Positions 44,753 to 57,257 of a stretch of DNA of 64,000 nucleotides are shown piece by piece (the first letter of the stretch is position 1; the number at the start of each line of letters is the position of its first letter). The stretch spans positions 172,113,104 through 172,177,103 of the forward strand of contig CM070873.1 of assembly GCA_036365515.1 (NCBI GenBank), given 5' to 3'. The DNA is from Torymus aiolomorphi (lineage: Eukaryota > Arthropoda > Insecta > Hymenoptera > Torymidae). The notes beneath the pieces were generated by a model. That model did not search any database, was not told the DNA's origin, and worked only from the letters and a program-made list of their open reading frames with translations. A program made the position numbers and the translations under genes.

Positions 44753-45819
44753 AGGCGTAAACGCGATTTGAAAAATTTATTTATATGTAAAATCGCATTT
44801 TGAAAAAATATGATTATGTATGTGCTGATGTCATGCATTAGATTTATGGCCTACAAGATGCATTTCACATACATTACGGAATTTGGCCTACGTTACTCAA
44901 GCAGAGAAAATTATTTGCATCGGCAAAAAATTTTCATGTTAGTTTTTCTAAAAAGAATGCTCGTGCATCCGATAAAGATCGGAATTTCGTGTCAATGACT
45001 GGAGATTTTTCGAAAAATACAATATTATAGAAACGAAAAATTACAATTGAAAATCAGATTTGACAATATGACGATGTTATTCTTAATAATGTATGCAACA
45101 GCAGAAACAATAATTTCTGTCTGATTTAAATTTCTTGGAAACCCTGAAATCTACTCATCACATACTATTGATTTTACAGTCTCTTTTATTTTAAATAATA
45201 TGAAAACTCAATTGTTGCCGAATCTTAATGCGATTTTACAAACGTATATCGTATATATAATATCACCACGGGAAATTGTGATTTGAAAAAAAAACAATGG
45301 AACAATTTCGATCTGAAATATCTTTAGAATTTATGAACCAATTTTTGCAGCGAACAAACTAATGCGATAGATGTGTAAACTCTTCCACTTAACAAAATTG
45401 ATATTAAATTTGAATGTCATAATTACTCCACCTATCCATACAAAAAGAAATTTGATTATTTTTACAAATGGGTTTTCTCTCTGAGAAAAATTAAGATCAA
45501 CAGTGTTTAACAAATTATAAATCTTTTCACGATATACATAAAAAATATTTCAATACCATATATCTCTTTTTATTTTTTAGATCAATCTATTACATAAAAT
45601 CACGTTTTAGTCAATACTAGATTATAACTATTAACGCCACTTTTCTCACATTATGAAGAATTTCACTTGGCTTTAAGTACGTTAATTATTTAACGTATAA
45701 CTAACATTAGTTTTAATGTACAAAAAAAGGAATAAACAGAATTAGAAAAATTACTCTTAAACGAAAAAAAAAATATTTACCATTAATTATAATTTCTTTT
45801 ATTGAAAAGTTGATTTTAG
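44753..45819. other. AT-rich spacer, no gene
   Basis: Short open frames of 60-62 residues only, without recognisable domains or repeats. Confidence 0.5.
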
Positions 45820-46242
45820 CGTTTTGTTTACTCATCTATTATAATACGAGCTATAAGTGCGCCAAATTAGAGGGAAGTGGGAAAATCGGGAAGAGATGGC
45901 CCGCGCCCGGCTGGCGTTGGCTCGCGCCGTTCGCGCGACTTCGCTACGCTCGAACATATAATATAGATATCCATTCATATACACACGGTCAGTGCGACTT
46001 GAGTCGAGACGGAGTGGGGGAAGCGGTAGAAGGTGGTTCGGCGGACGCAGCTCACGAGAGTCGGCGGCGATCGAACAAAACTGTATACAGCGTGCGATCA
46101 GTTTCTGCAATCGCTGCGGATCGGGGGGAATCGGAGAGAGTCGACACTCCCGCGCGGCCCCCACTGGCTCGCGTGAGTCCGCTGCGCTCGAACCTCGACG
46201 ATGTGAGAGTGTCCGCCGCAGAAGCGGGCCAGCAGGCGCGCG
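45820..46242. other. GC-rich block next to the Sola-like relic
   Basis: Abrupt GC-rich stretch rich in CGCG, CTCGCG and CGGCGG with CTTCGCTACGCTCGAAC near 45939 and CCGCTGCGCTCGAACC near 46180. These resemble the cores of the small hairpin elements. Open frames of 110 and 150 residues are compositional (few stops in GC-rich DNA) and have no domain. Confidence 0.4.
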
Positions 46243-47715
46243 TGGCGCATTTTTGGGCGTAAAATACGCTCTGTTTAACTCGCTTATAATCGTATGCGGC
46301 GTCTCTCAGAAAAAAACATAAGACATATATCGATAGATTTTTTCCTGCTCGCTCTTTCCAATGGTGCTATGCTTGTTACTCCGAAACGCTTTCTTCTGGT
46401 TGGAAATTCAAGTTGAAAGTTCAAAGCCATTTTTCTCACTGTATATCATGCTCTTTTTCCAAAATGCATTTTACCATTGGAAAGTACAAGTCTTAAGCTT
46501 CAAGACCCTAATTTTTCGAGTTGGAGAAATTAAGGATTCAAAAGTGATAAGATTAAAAAGGCAGAGGCGAGCGGTCGCAGGCGCTCTTCGCGCTGCGCCC
46601 CAGCGGGCTCTCAGACATCATTTTTATTAATATTTTAATTTCTCTAGGTTTTTCAGAAAACTATGCTTTCATTGTATAAGATGTGGCGCCATCATTTTAC
46701 TATAATAATACAACAAATAATAATACGACAATAGTAATTTACCATAAAAGATCGGATTCTAAAATTGAACACAAAAGAATGATACTTTTTTCAGACAATT
46801 TAATTCATGATGCCGTAGCACTTTACCTAATCCAATAAATAATAATTAATTACATTAAAAAATTTTTTGATTTCGTTAAAGAAGTAAATGTTTAAAAAAT
46901 ACACAACTTCTAGAATCTTCTTCATCACTATGAAGATTTTTCTGTTGAAGTGGCATTGTCATCGGACTGCTTAAGGAGAAATTAGATGTGATGGAATTGG
47001 TGCTTTCGTAAAAAGTAATGCTAGGCGGGCAAGTCTGTGGGAAGTATCCGATACTTATATACCAACGCCCCGAGATCTTTACGAGAGGGTAACAAATTAT
47101 TTTGAAAATATTGTTTGTTTTTTTTCATCAATATATGAATATTTAAAAACTATACATAAACTAAAATAACGGTTAGATTCAGCAAAAACAGTGCCTGAAA
47201 CTCTATCGTTTCACTATATCAAATTATTAGCAGATACCGAAAAGTTAGATTTAAAACGATTTTCAGCATCAAGAACTTCCCAATTGTATCATACCTAATC
47301 GAATAAAAATAAAAAAAATTAGAAATTTAACTAGAAATTAACAAGATTGAAAGAGCTCGCTCGGGCGCAGCGCGAAGAGCAAGTCCGGCCGCTCGTCGCT
47401 GTCTTTTTAATCTTGTTGCTGTTCAACCCTTCATTTCTCGAACTCACAAAATTAGGGTTTTGTAACTTAAGAATTGTACTTTCGAATGATAAAATGCATT
47501 TTCAATCAAAAACACGATATACTTTGAGAAAAATGACTCCGAACTTTGAACTTGAATTTTCGACCAGAAGGAAGCGTTTCTGAGTAAAAGCAATAGCAAC
47601 GTTGGAAAGAGCAGGAAAAAATCTATCGATAAATATCTTTCGTTTTTATTTCTTAGAGACTTAGCATACGATTATATGCAAATTGATCAGAGCGTATTTT
47701 ACGCTAAATATGCGT
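46243..47715 (+). mobile_element. Decayed relative of the Sola-like element
   Basis: TIRs of about 350-400 bp are still recognisable: GCGTAAAATACGCTCTG near 46257 and its mirror near 47690. Inward pairs are ATCGATAGATTTTTTCCTGC / GCAGGAAAAAATCTATCGAT and AGCGCGAAGAGC-type GC-rich blocks (46580-46610, 47345-47395). The outermost tip seems to be GWGRCGCAT, close to the GAGGCG tip of 19285-23339. No clean duplication remains. Between the TIRs are transposase remnants of the same family. Confidence 0.7.
46640..47300 (+). pseudogene. Transposase remnant, same family as 21007-22924
   Basis: Translating across stops and phases gives FSENYAFIV (46645-46675), matching CDFAENYAFIV of the nested copy. 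Near 46780-46830 comes ILFSDNLIHDAVALYLIQ, matching SDNLNHDTVAVYEYQ. Near 46985-47040 comes RCDGIGAFVKSNARRASL, matching ACDGIGANLKRGAKRASL. The order agrees, but several stops intervene and the first half of the gene is missing. It is clearly inactive. Confidence 0.75.
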
Positions 47716-48217
47716 CTCCCATTATATGTATTATATGATGCGCGATCAGTATGACGTGTGACACTGCCTCTGGCCGGTGAAGAGGGGGGAAACGTCAGCT
47801 CGGCAAGTGTAATCGGAAGACGACGCAAAACACACGTACGCTACTATTTGCCGAGCGTCGCTAAGTACATGACGCTCGTGATTTCTATTTATTTATTTTC
47901 TTTAATAGACTGATTACATTGTCGATATTTATGGGTTTAATTATCTATTCCTTGATGTGAGAGTTTAATTTTCCAACAAGTTATTTACGTTTTGTCATTT
48001 TTTTCATTTACGTAAACAATGAACATTCGTTGTACGATATTATAGTCAAATTATAAATTTGTACACCCTGTAACAGATCAAATTTTAAATTGAAAACACC
48101 ACACGATAATTATGTGTTGCTACTGTCAACAAAGAAAATATGGAACTATTATATATAGACGCATTAAAATATAATCATAATCAAAATAGTTTTATTTAAA
48201 CATCAATTTAAATCTTA
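47716..48217. other. No recognisable feature
   Basis: Spacer with moderate GC near 47750-47880 and AT-rich DNA after. Nothing recognised. Confidence 0.4.
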
Positions 48218-48775
48218 AGGTAGTTCTGTAATGTATCCAAAAGTGGGTTTCGCAAGTAACAAAATTCTAGCGAGTTCTTTAAAATCTGAAGAATTGTTCT
48301 CTATTTTTTTAAATATATGTTGTGAACCTACTTTTTGATATAAAAATTATTGAAATTATAGTCATTTTTATACGACAGTAAATAGGAACCACATCAATTC
48401 TGATGGAAAGTAATAAAGTTTGTTACTTTAAAAGTTGGTTTTCAAAAATAAAAAAGTATGTTATTAAATAAGAAATTCTGCACTTTCTTATGAGTACAAA
48501 AAAAATGTATGACGCCGACCTTTTTAAAACGGTATTTATTGTTGAGAACAGAAAATCGCTGTTTTTCTAACCTATTTTGCGCTAGTACGGAAATCATGCG
48601 TTTGTGCAATTAGAAATTATTTATATTCTACTCTATGTTTAAATTATCCCTTTACTTAATATCATAGAAGTTCATAAGTAATTTGTTGACACATGATTTG
48701 ACTAATTAAAATGTTATATAATACTTATTGTTCCATGATCGCTGCATTGACTCACGAGTCCTTACAGTACTACCT
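48218..48775. mobile_element. MITE with AGGTAGTTCT ends (copy 2, opposite orientation)
   Basis: Left tip AGGTAGTTCTGTAATG, right tip GTACTACCT, flanked by TA on both sides. The first 130 bp (AAAGTGGGTTTCGCAAGTAAC and on) match the reverse complement of the right half of 18311-18758. The interior is more diverged. Confidence 0.65.
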
Positions 48776-49559
48776 TACCTATAAACTAGAAATACCTCCA
48801 TTTGATTAACATGCTAACCAAGAGAGTTGTTCTATTCAAAATAGTTTAATTTTATTACAATATCTCTTTATATTTTCCAAACATGAACTATTGACAGCAA
48901 ATCACTTATGAATCAATAATCGCTAAGGACAAATTATAGCAATCAAAATTGTTTTGTTTTTTTATTAAATAGTGAAAAACTTAATACTACTTGATGTTCA
49001 TTAATAATACATAAATAATATGAGCTTTAATTGTATATAAAATGGAAAAATGATGTTTAAAAATCGAAAAGACGATTTTTGGGATACAAACTGTTTACGG
49101 AAAAAACGATTTCAGCAATAAATGAAAATTGACTAAGAAAGGAAGCAGTACAGGGACAAAACCCATTCTCGGACCAATAGTGGGACAGCAATAAAAAATC
49201 TACGATAAACACTTAAGAAGGAATGTCATTAATTTATTAGCATTATTTATGGTGTTTAGTAAATAGTGACTCCGTTATTTTGATGAAATTAGTGCATAAC
49301 ACGGTACCAATTTTTTTATGTACTTGAAATTTCGAACGTTCATAGTAAACGAAAAATTTTTGCCATTTACGGATATAGCCGAATTTTTCTACTTAATACA
49401 TTTCAAAAATGATAATAACTGTATATCTTTACTTCTCACACACAATATACAATATCACCTATGAATTATAAAGTTTCAGATGAAACCGTTCTTGAGTAAT
49501 TGAGGACTGAAAAAAATATCACAAAATCTACATTTTAAATATATTGGTACTCATCTGAT
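48776..49559. other. AT-rich spacer, no gene
   Basis: No feature recognised up to the start of the large satellite array. Confidence 0.5.
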
Positions 49560-52500
49560 CAACCAGAAAAAATAATGAAAAAAAAACAAAAATATTCGAA
49601 TTAATAAACTCCCGAGAACTGATTTTTTCTGGTATTTTCCGTGTAATTTTCGCTATTTTAGCCCATTTACACACCCCAAGCGAAAGGCTCCGGATCGATT
49701 TTCGTAACGGCAATTTTTTGACAAGGCTATGGCAACATCTGGAAGAAATATCAGCCATCAAATTTGTTTTAAATTCATAAACTTACGAGAGATGACTTTT
49801 TCACGGTATTAATCGTGTATTTTCCGCTCTTTTAGCCCCTTTGCACCCCCCAAGCAAGAGTTTCCGGATCGAATTTCAACTCGCCAATTTTTTTATAAGG
49901 CTATGGCAACATCTGGAAGAAATATCAGCCATAAAAATAGTCTTCAATTAATAAACTCACGAGAGATGATTTTATCACGATATTTTTCGTGTAGTTTCCG
50001 CTATTTTATCCCCTTTGCAACCCCCAAACGAAAGGTTCCGGATCGAATATCTTATCGCCAATTTTTCTACAAGCCTATGGCAACATCTGGAAGAAATATC
50101 AACGATAAAATTTGTCTTAAATTAATAACCTCATGAAACATGATTTTTTCACGGTATTTTTCGTGTAGTTTTCACTAGTTTAACCCCTTTGCACCCCCCA
50201 AGCGAAAGGTTCCGGATCGATTTTCATATCGGCAATTCTTTTACAAAGCTATGGCAACATCATGAAGTAATTTCTGCGATAAAATTTTGTCTTAAATTAA
50301 TAAACTCGCGGGTGATGATTTTTTCAGAGTAATATTCGTGTATTTTCCGCCGTTTTAGCCCCTTTTCACCCCCCAAGCGAAAGCTTTCGGATCGATTTTC
50401 TTATCGGCAATTTTTTCACAGAGCTATGGCAACATTTGGAAGAAATATCAGCGATAAAATTGGACTTAAATTAATAAACTCATGAGAGATGATTTTTTCA
50501 CGGTATTTTTCGTTTATTTTTTGCTATTTTACCCACTTTGCACTCCCCAAGAGAGAAGTTGCGGATCGAATTTCTTTTCACCAATTTTTGTTACAAGGCT
50601 ATCTCAACATCTGGAAGAAATATCAGCCATAAAATTTGTCTTAAATTAATAAACTCACGAGAGATGATTTTTTCACGGTATTTTTCGTGTATTTTCCGCT
50701 ATTTTAGTCCATTGGCACCCCCCAAACGAGAGGTTTAGGATCGAATTCCTTATCGCCAATTTTTTTACAAAGCTATCGGAATATCTGCAAGAAGTATCAT
50801 ACATAAAACTTGTCTTATATTAATAAACTCACGAGAGATGATTTTTCCACGATATTTTTTGTGTAGTTTCCGCTATTTTATCCCCTTTGCACCCCCCAAG
50901 CGAAAGGTTCGGATCGAATTTCATACCACCAATTTTTTTGCAAGGCTATGGCAACATCTGGAAAAAATATCAGCAATAAAATTTGTCTTAAATTAATAAA
51001 CTCACTAGAGATGACTTTGTTACGGTATTTCTCGTGTATTTGCCGTTATTTTAGACCGTTTGCACCCCCCAAGCGAATGGTTCCGGATCGTATTTCATAT
51101 CCCCAATTTTTTGGCAAGCCGATGGCAACATCTGGAAGAAATATCAACCGTAAAATTTGTCTAAAATTAATAATCTCACGAAACATGATTTTTCCTCGGT
51201 GTTTTGCGAGTATTTTCCGCTATTTTAGTCCATTTGCACCCTACAAACGAGAGTTTCCGGATCGAATATCTTATCGCCAATTTTTTTACGAGGCTATGGC
51301 AACATCTGGAAGAAATAATAGGCATAAAATTTGTCTTAAATTAATAAACTAACGAGAACGATTTTTTCTCGGTATTTTTCGTGTATTTTCCGCTCTTTTA
51401 GCCCTTTAGTACCCCCCAAGGGAAAGGTTCCGGATAAAATTTCAAATCACCAATTTTTTTACAAGGCTATGGCAACATCTTTAAGTAATTTCAGTGAAAA
51501 AATTTTGTCTTAAATTAATAAACTCACGAGATACATTTTTTCTCGGTATTTTTCGTGTATTTTCCGCTCTTTTAGCACATTTGCACCACCCAAACGAAAG
51601 GTACGGATCGAATTTCTTCTCGCCAATTTTTTTAGAATGCTATGTAACATCTTGAAGAACTATCAGCCATAAAATTTGTCTTAAATTAATAAACTGACGA
51701 GAGATGATTTTTTCACGGTATTTTTCGTGTATTTTTCGCTATTTTAGCCCATTTGCACAACCCAAGCGAAAGGTTCCGGATCGAATTCCATATCCCCAAT
51801 TTTTTTGCAAGGCTATGGCAACATCTGGAAGAAATATCAGCCATAAAATTTGTCTTAAATTAGAAAACTCAAGAGACATGATTTTTTCACCGAATTTTTC
51901 GTGTAGTTCTGGCTATTTTAGTCCATTTGCACCCCGCAAGCGAAAGTTTTCGGATCGCTTTCTTACCGGCCATTTTTTCACAGAGCTATGGAAACATTTA
52001 TCCCCTTTGCACCCCCCAAGCGAATGGTTCCGGATCGAATTTCATATCCCCAATTTTTTGGCAAGCCTATGGCAACATCTGGAAGAAATATCAACCATAA
52101 AATTTGTCTTAAATTAATAACCTCACGAAACATGATTTTTCCTCGGTGTTTTGCGAGTATTTTTCGCTATTTTAGTCCTTTGCACCCTCCAAACGAGAGG
52201 TTCCGGATCGAATATCTTATCGCCAATTTTTTTACGAGGCTATGGCAACATCTGGAAGAAATAATAGGTATAAAATTTGTCTTAAATTAATAAACTCACG
52301 AGAGATAATTTTTTCACGGTATTTTTCGTGTAGTTTTCATTACTTTAACACCTTTGCACCCCTCAAGCGAAAGCTTCCGGATCGATTTTCATATCGGCGA
52401 TTCTTTTACAAAGCTATGGCAACATCATGAAGTAATTTGTGCGATAAAATTTTGTCTTAAATTAATAAACTCACGAGAGATGACTTTTTCACGGAATTAA

Positions 52501-55500
52501 TCGTGTATTTTACACTCTTTTAGCCCCTTTGCACCCCCCAAGAGAGAGGTTCCGGATCGAATTTCAAATCGTCAATTTTTTTATAAGATTATGCCAAGAT
52601 CATGGAGAAATATCAGCGATAAAATTTGTCTTAAATTAATAACCTCACGAAACATAATTTTTCCTCGGTGTTTTGCGAGTATTTTCCGCTATTTTAGACC
52701 GTTTGCACCCCCCAATCGAGAGGTTCCGGATCGAATATCTTAACGCCAATTTTTTTACAAGCCTATGGCAACATCTGGAAGAAATATCAGCCATAAAATT
52801 TGTTTTAAATTAATAAACTCGCGAGGGATGATTTTTTCAGCGTATTATTCGTGTATTTTCCGCTATTTTAGTCCGTTTGCACGCCCCAAACGAGAGGTTT
52901 CGGATCGAATTCCTTATCGCCATTTTTTTTTACAAAGCTATGGCAAGATCTGGAATAAATATCAGCCATAAAATTTGTCTTAAATTAATAAACTCACGTG
53001 AGATGATTTTTTCACGATATTTTTTGTGTAGTTTTCGCTACTTTAGCCCCTTTGGACCCCCCAAGCAAGAGTTTCCGGATCGAATTTCAACTCGCCAATT
53101 TTTCTATAAGGCTATCGCAAGATCATAAGAATTATCAGCGATAAAATTTATCTTAAATTAATAAACTCACGAGACATGATTTTTTCTCGGTGTTTTGCGC
53201 TATTTTAGTCCGTTTGCACCCCCCAAACGAGAGGTTCCGGAACGAAATTCATATCGCCTATTCTTTTACAAGGCTATGGCAACATCTGGAAGAAATATCA
53301 GCCATAAAATTTGTCTTAAATTAATAAACTCAAGAGACATGATTTTTTCACCGAATTTTTCGTGTAGTTCTGGCTATTTTAGTCCGTTTGCACCCCCCAA
53401 GCGAAAGTTTTCGGATCGAATTTCATAACCCCAATTTTTTTGCAAGGCTATGGCAACATCTGGAAGAAATATCAGCCATAAAATTTGTCTTAAATTAGTA
53501 AACTCAGGAGACATGATTTTTTCACCGAATTTTTCTTGAAGTTCTCGCCATTTTAGTCCGTTTGCACCCCCCAAACGAGAAGTTCCGTATCGCATTTGTT
53601 ATCGCCAATTATTTTGCAAAGCCATGGAAACATCTTGCAGTAATTTCCGCGATAATATTTGTCTTAAATTAATAAAGTCACGAGAAACGTTGTTTCTCGG
53701 TATTTTTCGTGTATTTCCCGCTATATTAGCCCCTTTGCACTCCCCAAGAGAGAGGTTCTGGATCGAATTTCAAATTGTCAATTTTTTTATAAGGTTATGG
53801 CAAGCTCATGGAGAAATATCAGCGATAAAATTTGCCTTAAATTAATAGCCTCACGAAACATAATTTTTCCTCGGTGTTTTCCGAGTATTTTCTGCTATTT
53901 TAGACCGTTTGACCCGCCAATCGAGAGATTCCGGATGGAATTTCATACCACCAATTTTTTTGCGAGGCTATGGCAACATCAAGAAAAAATATCAGCCATA
54001 AAATTTGTCTTAAATTAATAAACTCACGAGAGATGACTTTGTTACGGTATTTTTCGTGTATTTGCCGTTATTTAAGACCATTTGCACCCCCCAAGCGAAA
54101 AGTTGCCGATCGAATTTCTTTTCACCAATTTTCGTTACAAGGCTATGGCAACATCTGGAAGAAATATCAGCCATAAAATTTGTCTTAAATTAATAAACTC
54201 ACGAGAGATGACTTTGTTACGGTATTTTTCGTGTATTTTCCGCTATTTTAGTCCCTTTGAACCCCCCAAGCGAAAGGTTCCGGATCGAATTTCATATCCC
54301 CAATTTTTTTGCGAGGCTATGGCAACATCTGGAAGAAATATCAGCCATAAAATTTCTCTTAAATTAGTAAAATCAAGAGACATGATTTTTTCACCGAATT
54401 TTTCGTGTAGTTCTCGCTATTTTAGTCCGTTTGCACCCCCCAAGTGAAAGCTTTCGGATCGTTTTCTTACCAGCAATTTTTTCACAAAGCTATGGCAACA
54501 TCTGGAAGAAATATCAGCGATAAAATTTGTCTTAAATTAATAAACTCACGAGAGATGATTTTTTCACGGTATTTTTCGTTTATTTTTCGCCATTTTACCC
54601 ACTTTGCACCCCCCAAGCGAGAAGTTGCGGATCGAATTTCTTTTCACCAATTTTTGTTACAAGGCTATGGCAACATTTGCATGAACTATCATACATAAAA
54701 CTTGTCTTATATTAATAAACTCACGAGAGATGATTTCTTCACGATATTTTTCGTGTAGTTTCCGCTATTTTATCCCCTTTGCACCCCCCAAGAGAGAGGT
54801 TCCGGATCGAATTTCATACCACCAATTTTTTTGCAAGGCTATAGCAACATCTGGAAAAAATATCAGCCATAAAATTTGTCTTAAATGAATAAACTCACGA
54901 GAGATGACTTAGTCACGGTATTTTTCGTGTATTTGCCGTTATTTTAGACCGTTTGCACCCCCCAAGCGAGTGGTTCCGGATCGAATTTCATATCCCCAAT
55001 TTTTTGGCAAGCCTATGGCAACATCTGGAAGAAATATCAACATAAAATTTGTCTTAAATTAATAACCTCACGAAACATGATTTTTCCTCGGTGTTTTGCG
55101 AGTATTTCCCGCTATTTTAGTCCTTTGCACCCTCCAAACGAGAGGTTCCTGATCGAATATCTTATCGTCAATTTTTGTACGAGGCTATGGCAACATCTGG
55201 AAGAAATAATAGGTATAAAATTTGTCTTAAATTAATAAACTCACGAGAGATCATTTTTTCACTGTATTTTTCGTGTAGTTTTCATTACTTTAACACCTTT
55301 GCACCCCCCAAGCGAAAGCTTCCGGATCGATTTTCATATCGGCGATTCTTTTATAAAGCTATGGCAACATCATAAAGTAATTTGTGCGATAAAATTTTGT
55401 CTTAAATTAATAAACTCACGAGAGATGACTTTTTCACGGAATTAGTCGTGTATTTTCCACTGTTTTAGCCCCTTTGCACCCCCCAAGAGAGAGGTTCCGG

Positions 55501-56640
55501 ATCGAATTTCAAATCGTCAATTTTTTTATAAGGTTATGGCAAGATCATGGAGAAATATCAGCGATAAAATTTGTCTTAAATTAATAACCTCACGAAACAT
55601 AATTTTTCCTCGGTGTTTTGCGAGTATTTTCCGCTATTTTAGACCGTTTGCACCCCCCAATCGAGAGGTTCCGGATCGAATATCTTAACGCCAATTTTTT
55701 TACAAGCCTATGGCAACATCTGGAAGAAATATCAGCCATAAAATTTGTCTTAAATTAGTAGACTCAGGAGACATGATTTTATCACCGAATTTTTCGTGTA
55801 GTTCTCGCTATTTTAGTCCGTTTGCACCCCCCAAACGAGAGGTTCCGTATCGCATTTCTTATCGCCAATTTTTTTTGCAAAGCCATGGAAACATCTTGCA
55901 GTAATTTCAGCGATAAAATTTGTCTTAAATTAATAAAGTCACGAGAAACGTTGTTTCTCGGTATTTTTCGTGTATTTTCCGCTATTTTAGCCCCTTTGCA
56001 CTCCCCGAGCGAGAGGTTCCCGAGCGAATTTCTTATTGCCAATTTTTTTGCAAGGCTATGGCAATATCTGGCAGAAATATCAGCTATAAAATTTTGGCTT
56101 GAATTAATAAACTCGCGAGAGATGATTTTTTCACGGTATTTTTCGTGTATTTTTCGCTATTTTAGCCCCTTTGAACCCCCCAAGCGAAAGGTTCCGGATC
56201 GAATTTCATATCCCCAATTTTTTTGCAAGGCTATGGCAACATCTGGAAGAAATATCAGCGATAAAATTTGTCTTAAATTAATAAACAAACAAGAAACGAT
56301 TTTTTCACGGTATTTTTCATGTATTTTCCGGTATTTTAGTACCCTTGTACTCCCCAAGCAAGAGGTTCCGGATCGAATTTCATATCCCCAATTTTTTTGC
56401 GAGGCTATAGCAACATCAGGAAGAAATATCAGTCATAAAATTTGACTTAAATTAATAAACCCGCGAGAGATGATTTTTTCACCGTATTTTTCATGTATTT
56501 TCCGCTATTTGAGCCCCTTTGCACCCACCAAGCGAAAGGTTCCGGACCGATTTTCATATCGTCAATTTTTTTGCAAGGCTATGACAACATCTGGAAGAAA
56601 TATCAGCCATAAAATTTGTCTTAAATTAATAAACTCAGAC
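49560..56640 (+). repeat. 174-bp satellite array, forward orientation
   Basis: About 40 units of 174 bp, each with CTATGGCAACATCTGGAAGA, ACTCACGAGAGATGATTTTT and GCACCCCCCAAGCGAAAGGT. Longer-range similarity is visible: blocks such as the run from about 52000 recur near 54960, which suggests multi-unit amplification. Since 174 is 58 codons, many units share one open phase and give 60-200-residue frames that are repeat artefacts. Unit quality declines at both edges. Confidence 0.95.
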
Positions 56641-56849
56641 GGTATCGATTTTTTTTTGTCATGTATTGTGTAGTTGGGCTGGTTTTAGGGATGATTGGGG
56701 GGGGGGATAATCACTTTGCAAATAACTTATTTTGTAGTTTGTACATATTTTATGCATATCTCTACGAGGTAATAGAAGAAAAACCCAATTTGGAAATTTT
56801 CGATATTTCGTTCACGACGAACGTTCGGAACTTCAAACACATTGAGAGC
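56641..56849. other. Junction between satellite and LINE
   Basis: Includes a G10-type run near 56698. No coding feature is supported. Confidence 0.4.
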
Positions 56850-57180
56850 GAAGCGCTCACTCGATAATAATTATTTCACCACGAATGATATATACCCCAA
56901 ATCGTATAGCCTCGTTTCGGGTAATTGTGTGCTAAACCACAAAATTTTTATCAATGAGGTGTTGCCCCATGACAAATTTCAGGCATTTAAAAGCCTAACG
57001 TCCATTGCCCAGGTGCTGGGCTTTAAATATATTTGACACTCGGGTGGTAGATTCTTGGCAAGGCGAAAGGGTGGTGAGCGAGCGCATTTCTTTACCACTG
57101 CTACCGATCTGCAAGTCATTCAGACGGCGAGCCACTCTACTTCCAAACAACATCTGTCCAATAGTAAGATATGAAACTCT
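56850..57180 (+). pseudogene. LINE A ORF1 FP-domain remnant
   Basis: Reads HKIFINEVLPHDKFQAFKSL, then LGFKYI, a stop, then HSGGRFLARRKGGE and FFTTATDLQVI. It lines up with the ORF1 FP-like domain of LINE B at 61975-62170 (SIFINEYLEQNL, LGFNYIWHRQGRFVVK, FSSPTDLHVI). The stop at about 57034 stands where LINE B has Trp. FP-type domains in ORF1 proteins are associated with nucleic acid binding. The N-terminal half (PHD finger) is missing. Confidence 0.7.
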
Positions 57181-57257
57181 GTAAATGTAGCTAGAAAAAC
57201 CAACATAACTAATGTAAGGCAGAAAGTAGAACAGGTTGGCCGGTCGGAGCAGGCATC

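Noticed and set aside
45810..46321. Three overlapping frames of 109-150 residues
   Set aside because: GC-rich DNA with few stops; frames on both strands overlap; no domain or homologue in the window.
49903..56673. Many 60-207-residue frames with the repeated phrase MATSGRNISHKICLKLINSR
   Set aside because: They follow the 174-bp satellite period, which is a multiple of three. Reverse-array units also give frames. No start, domain or codon signal independent of the repeat.
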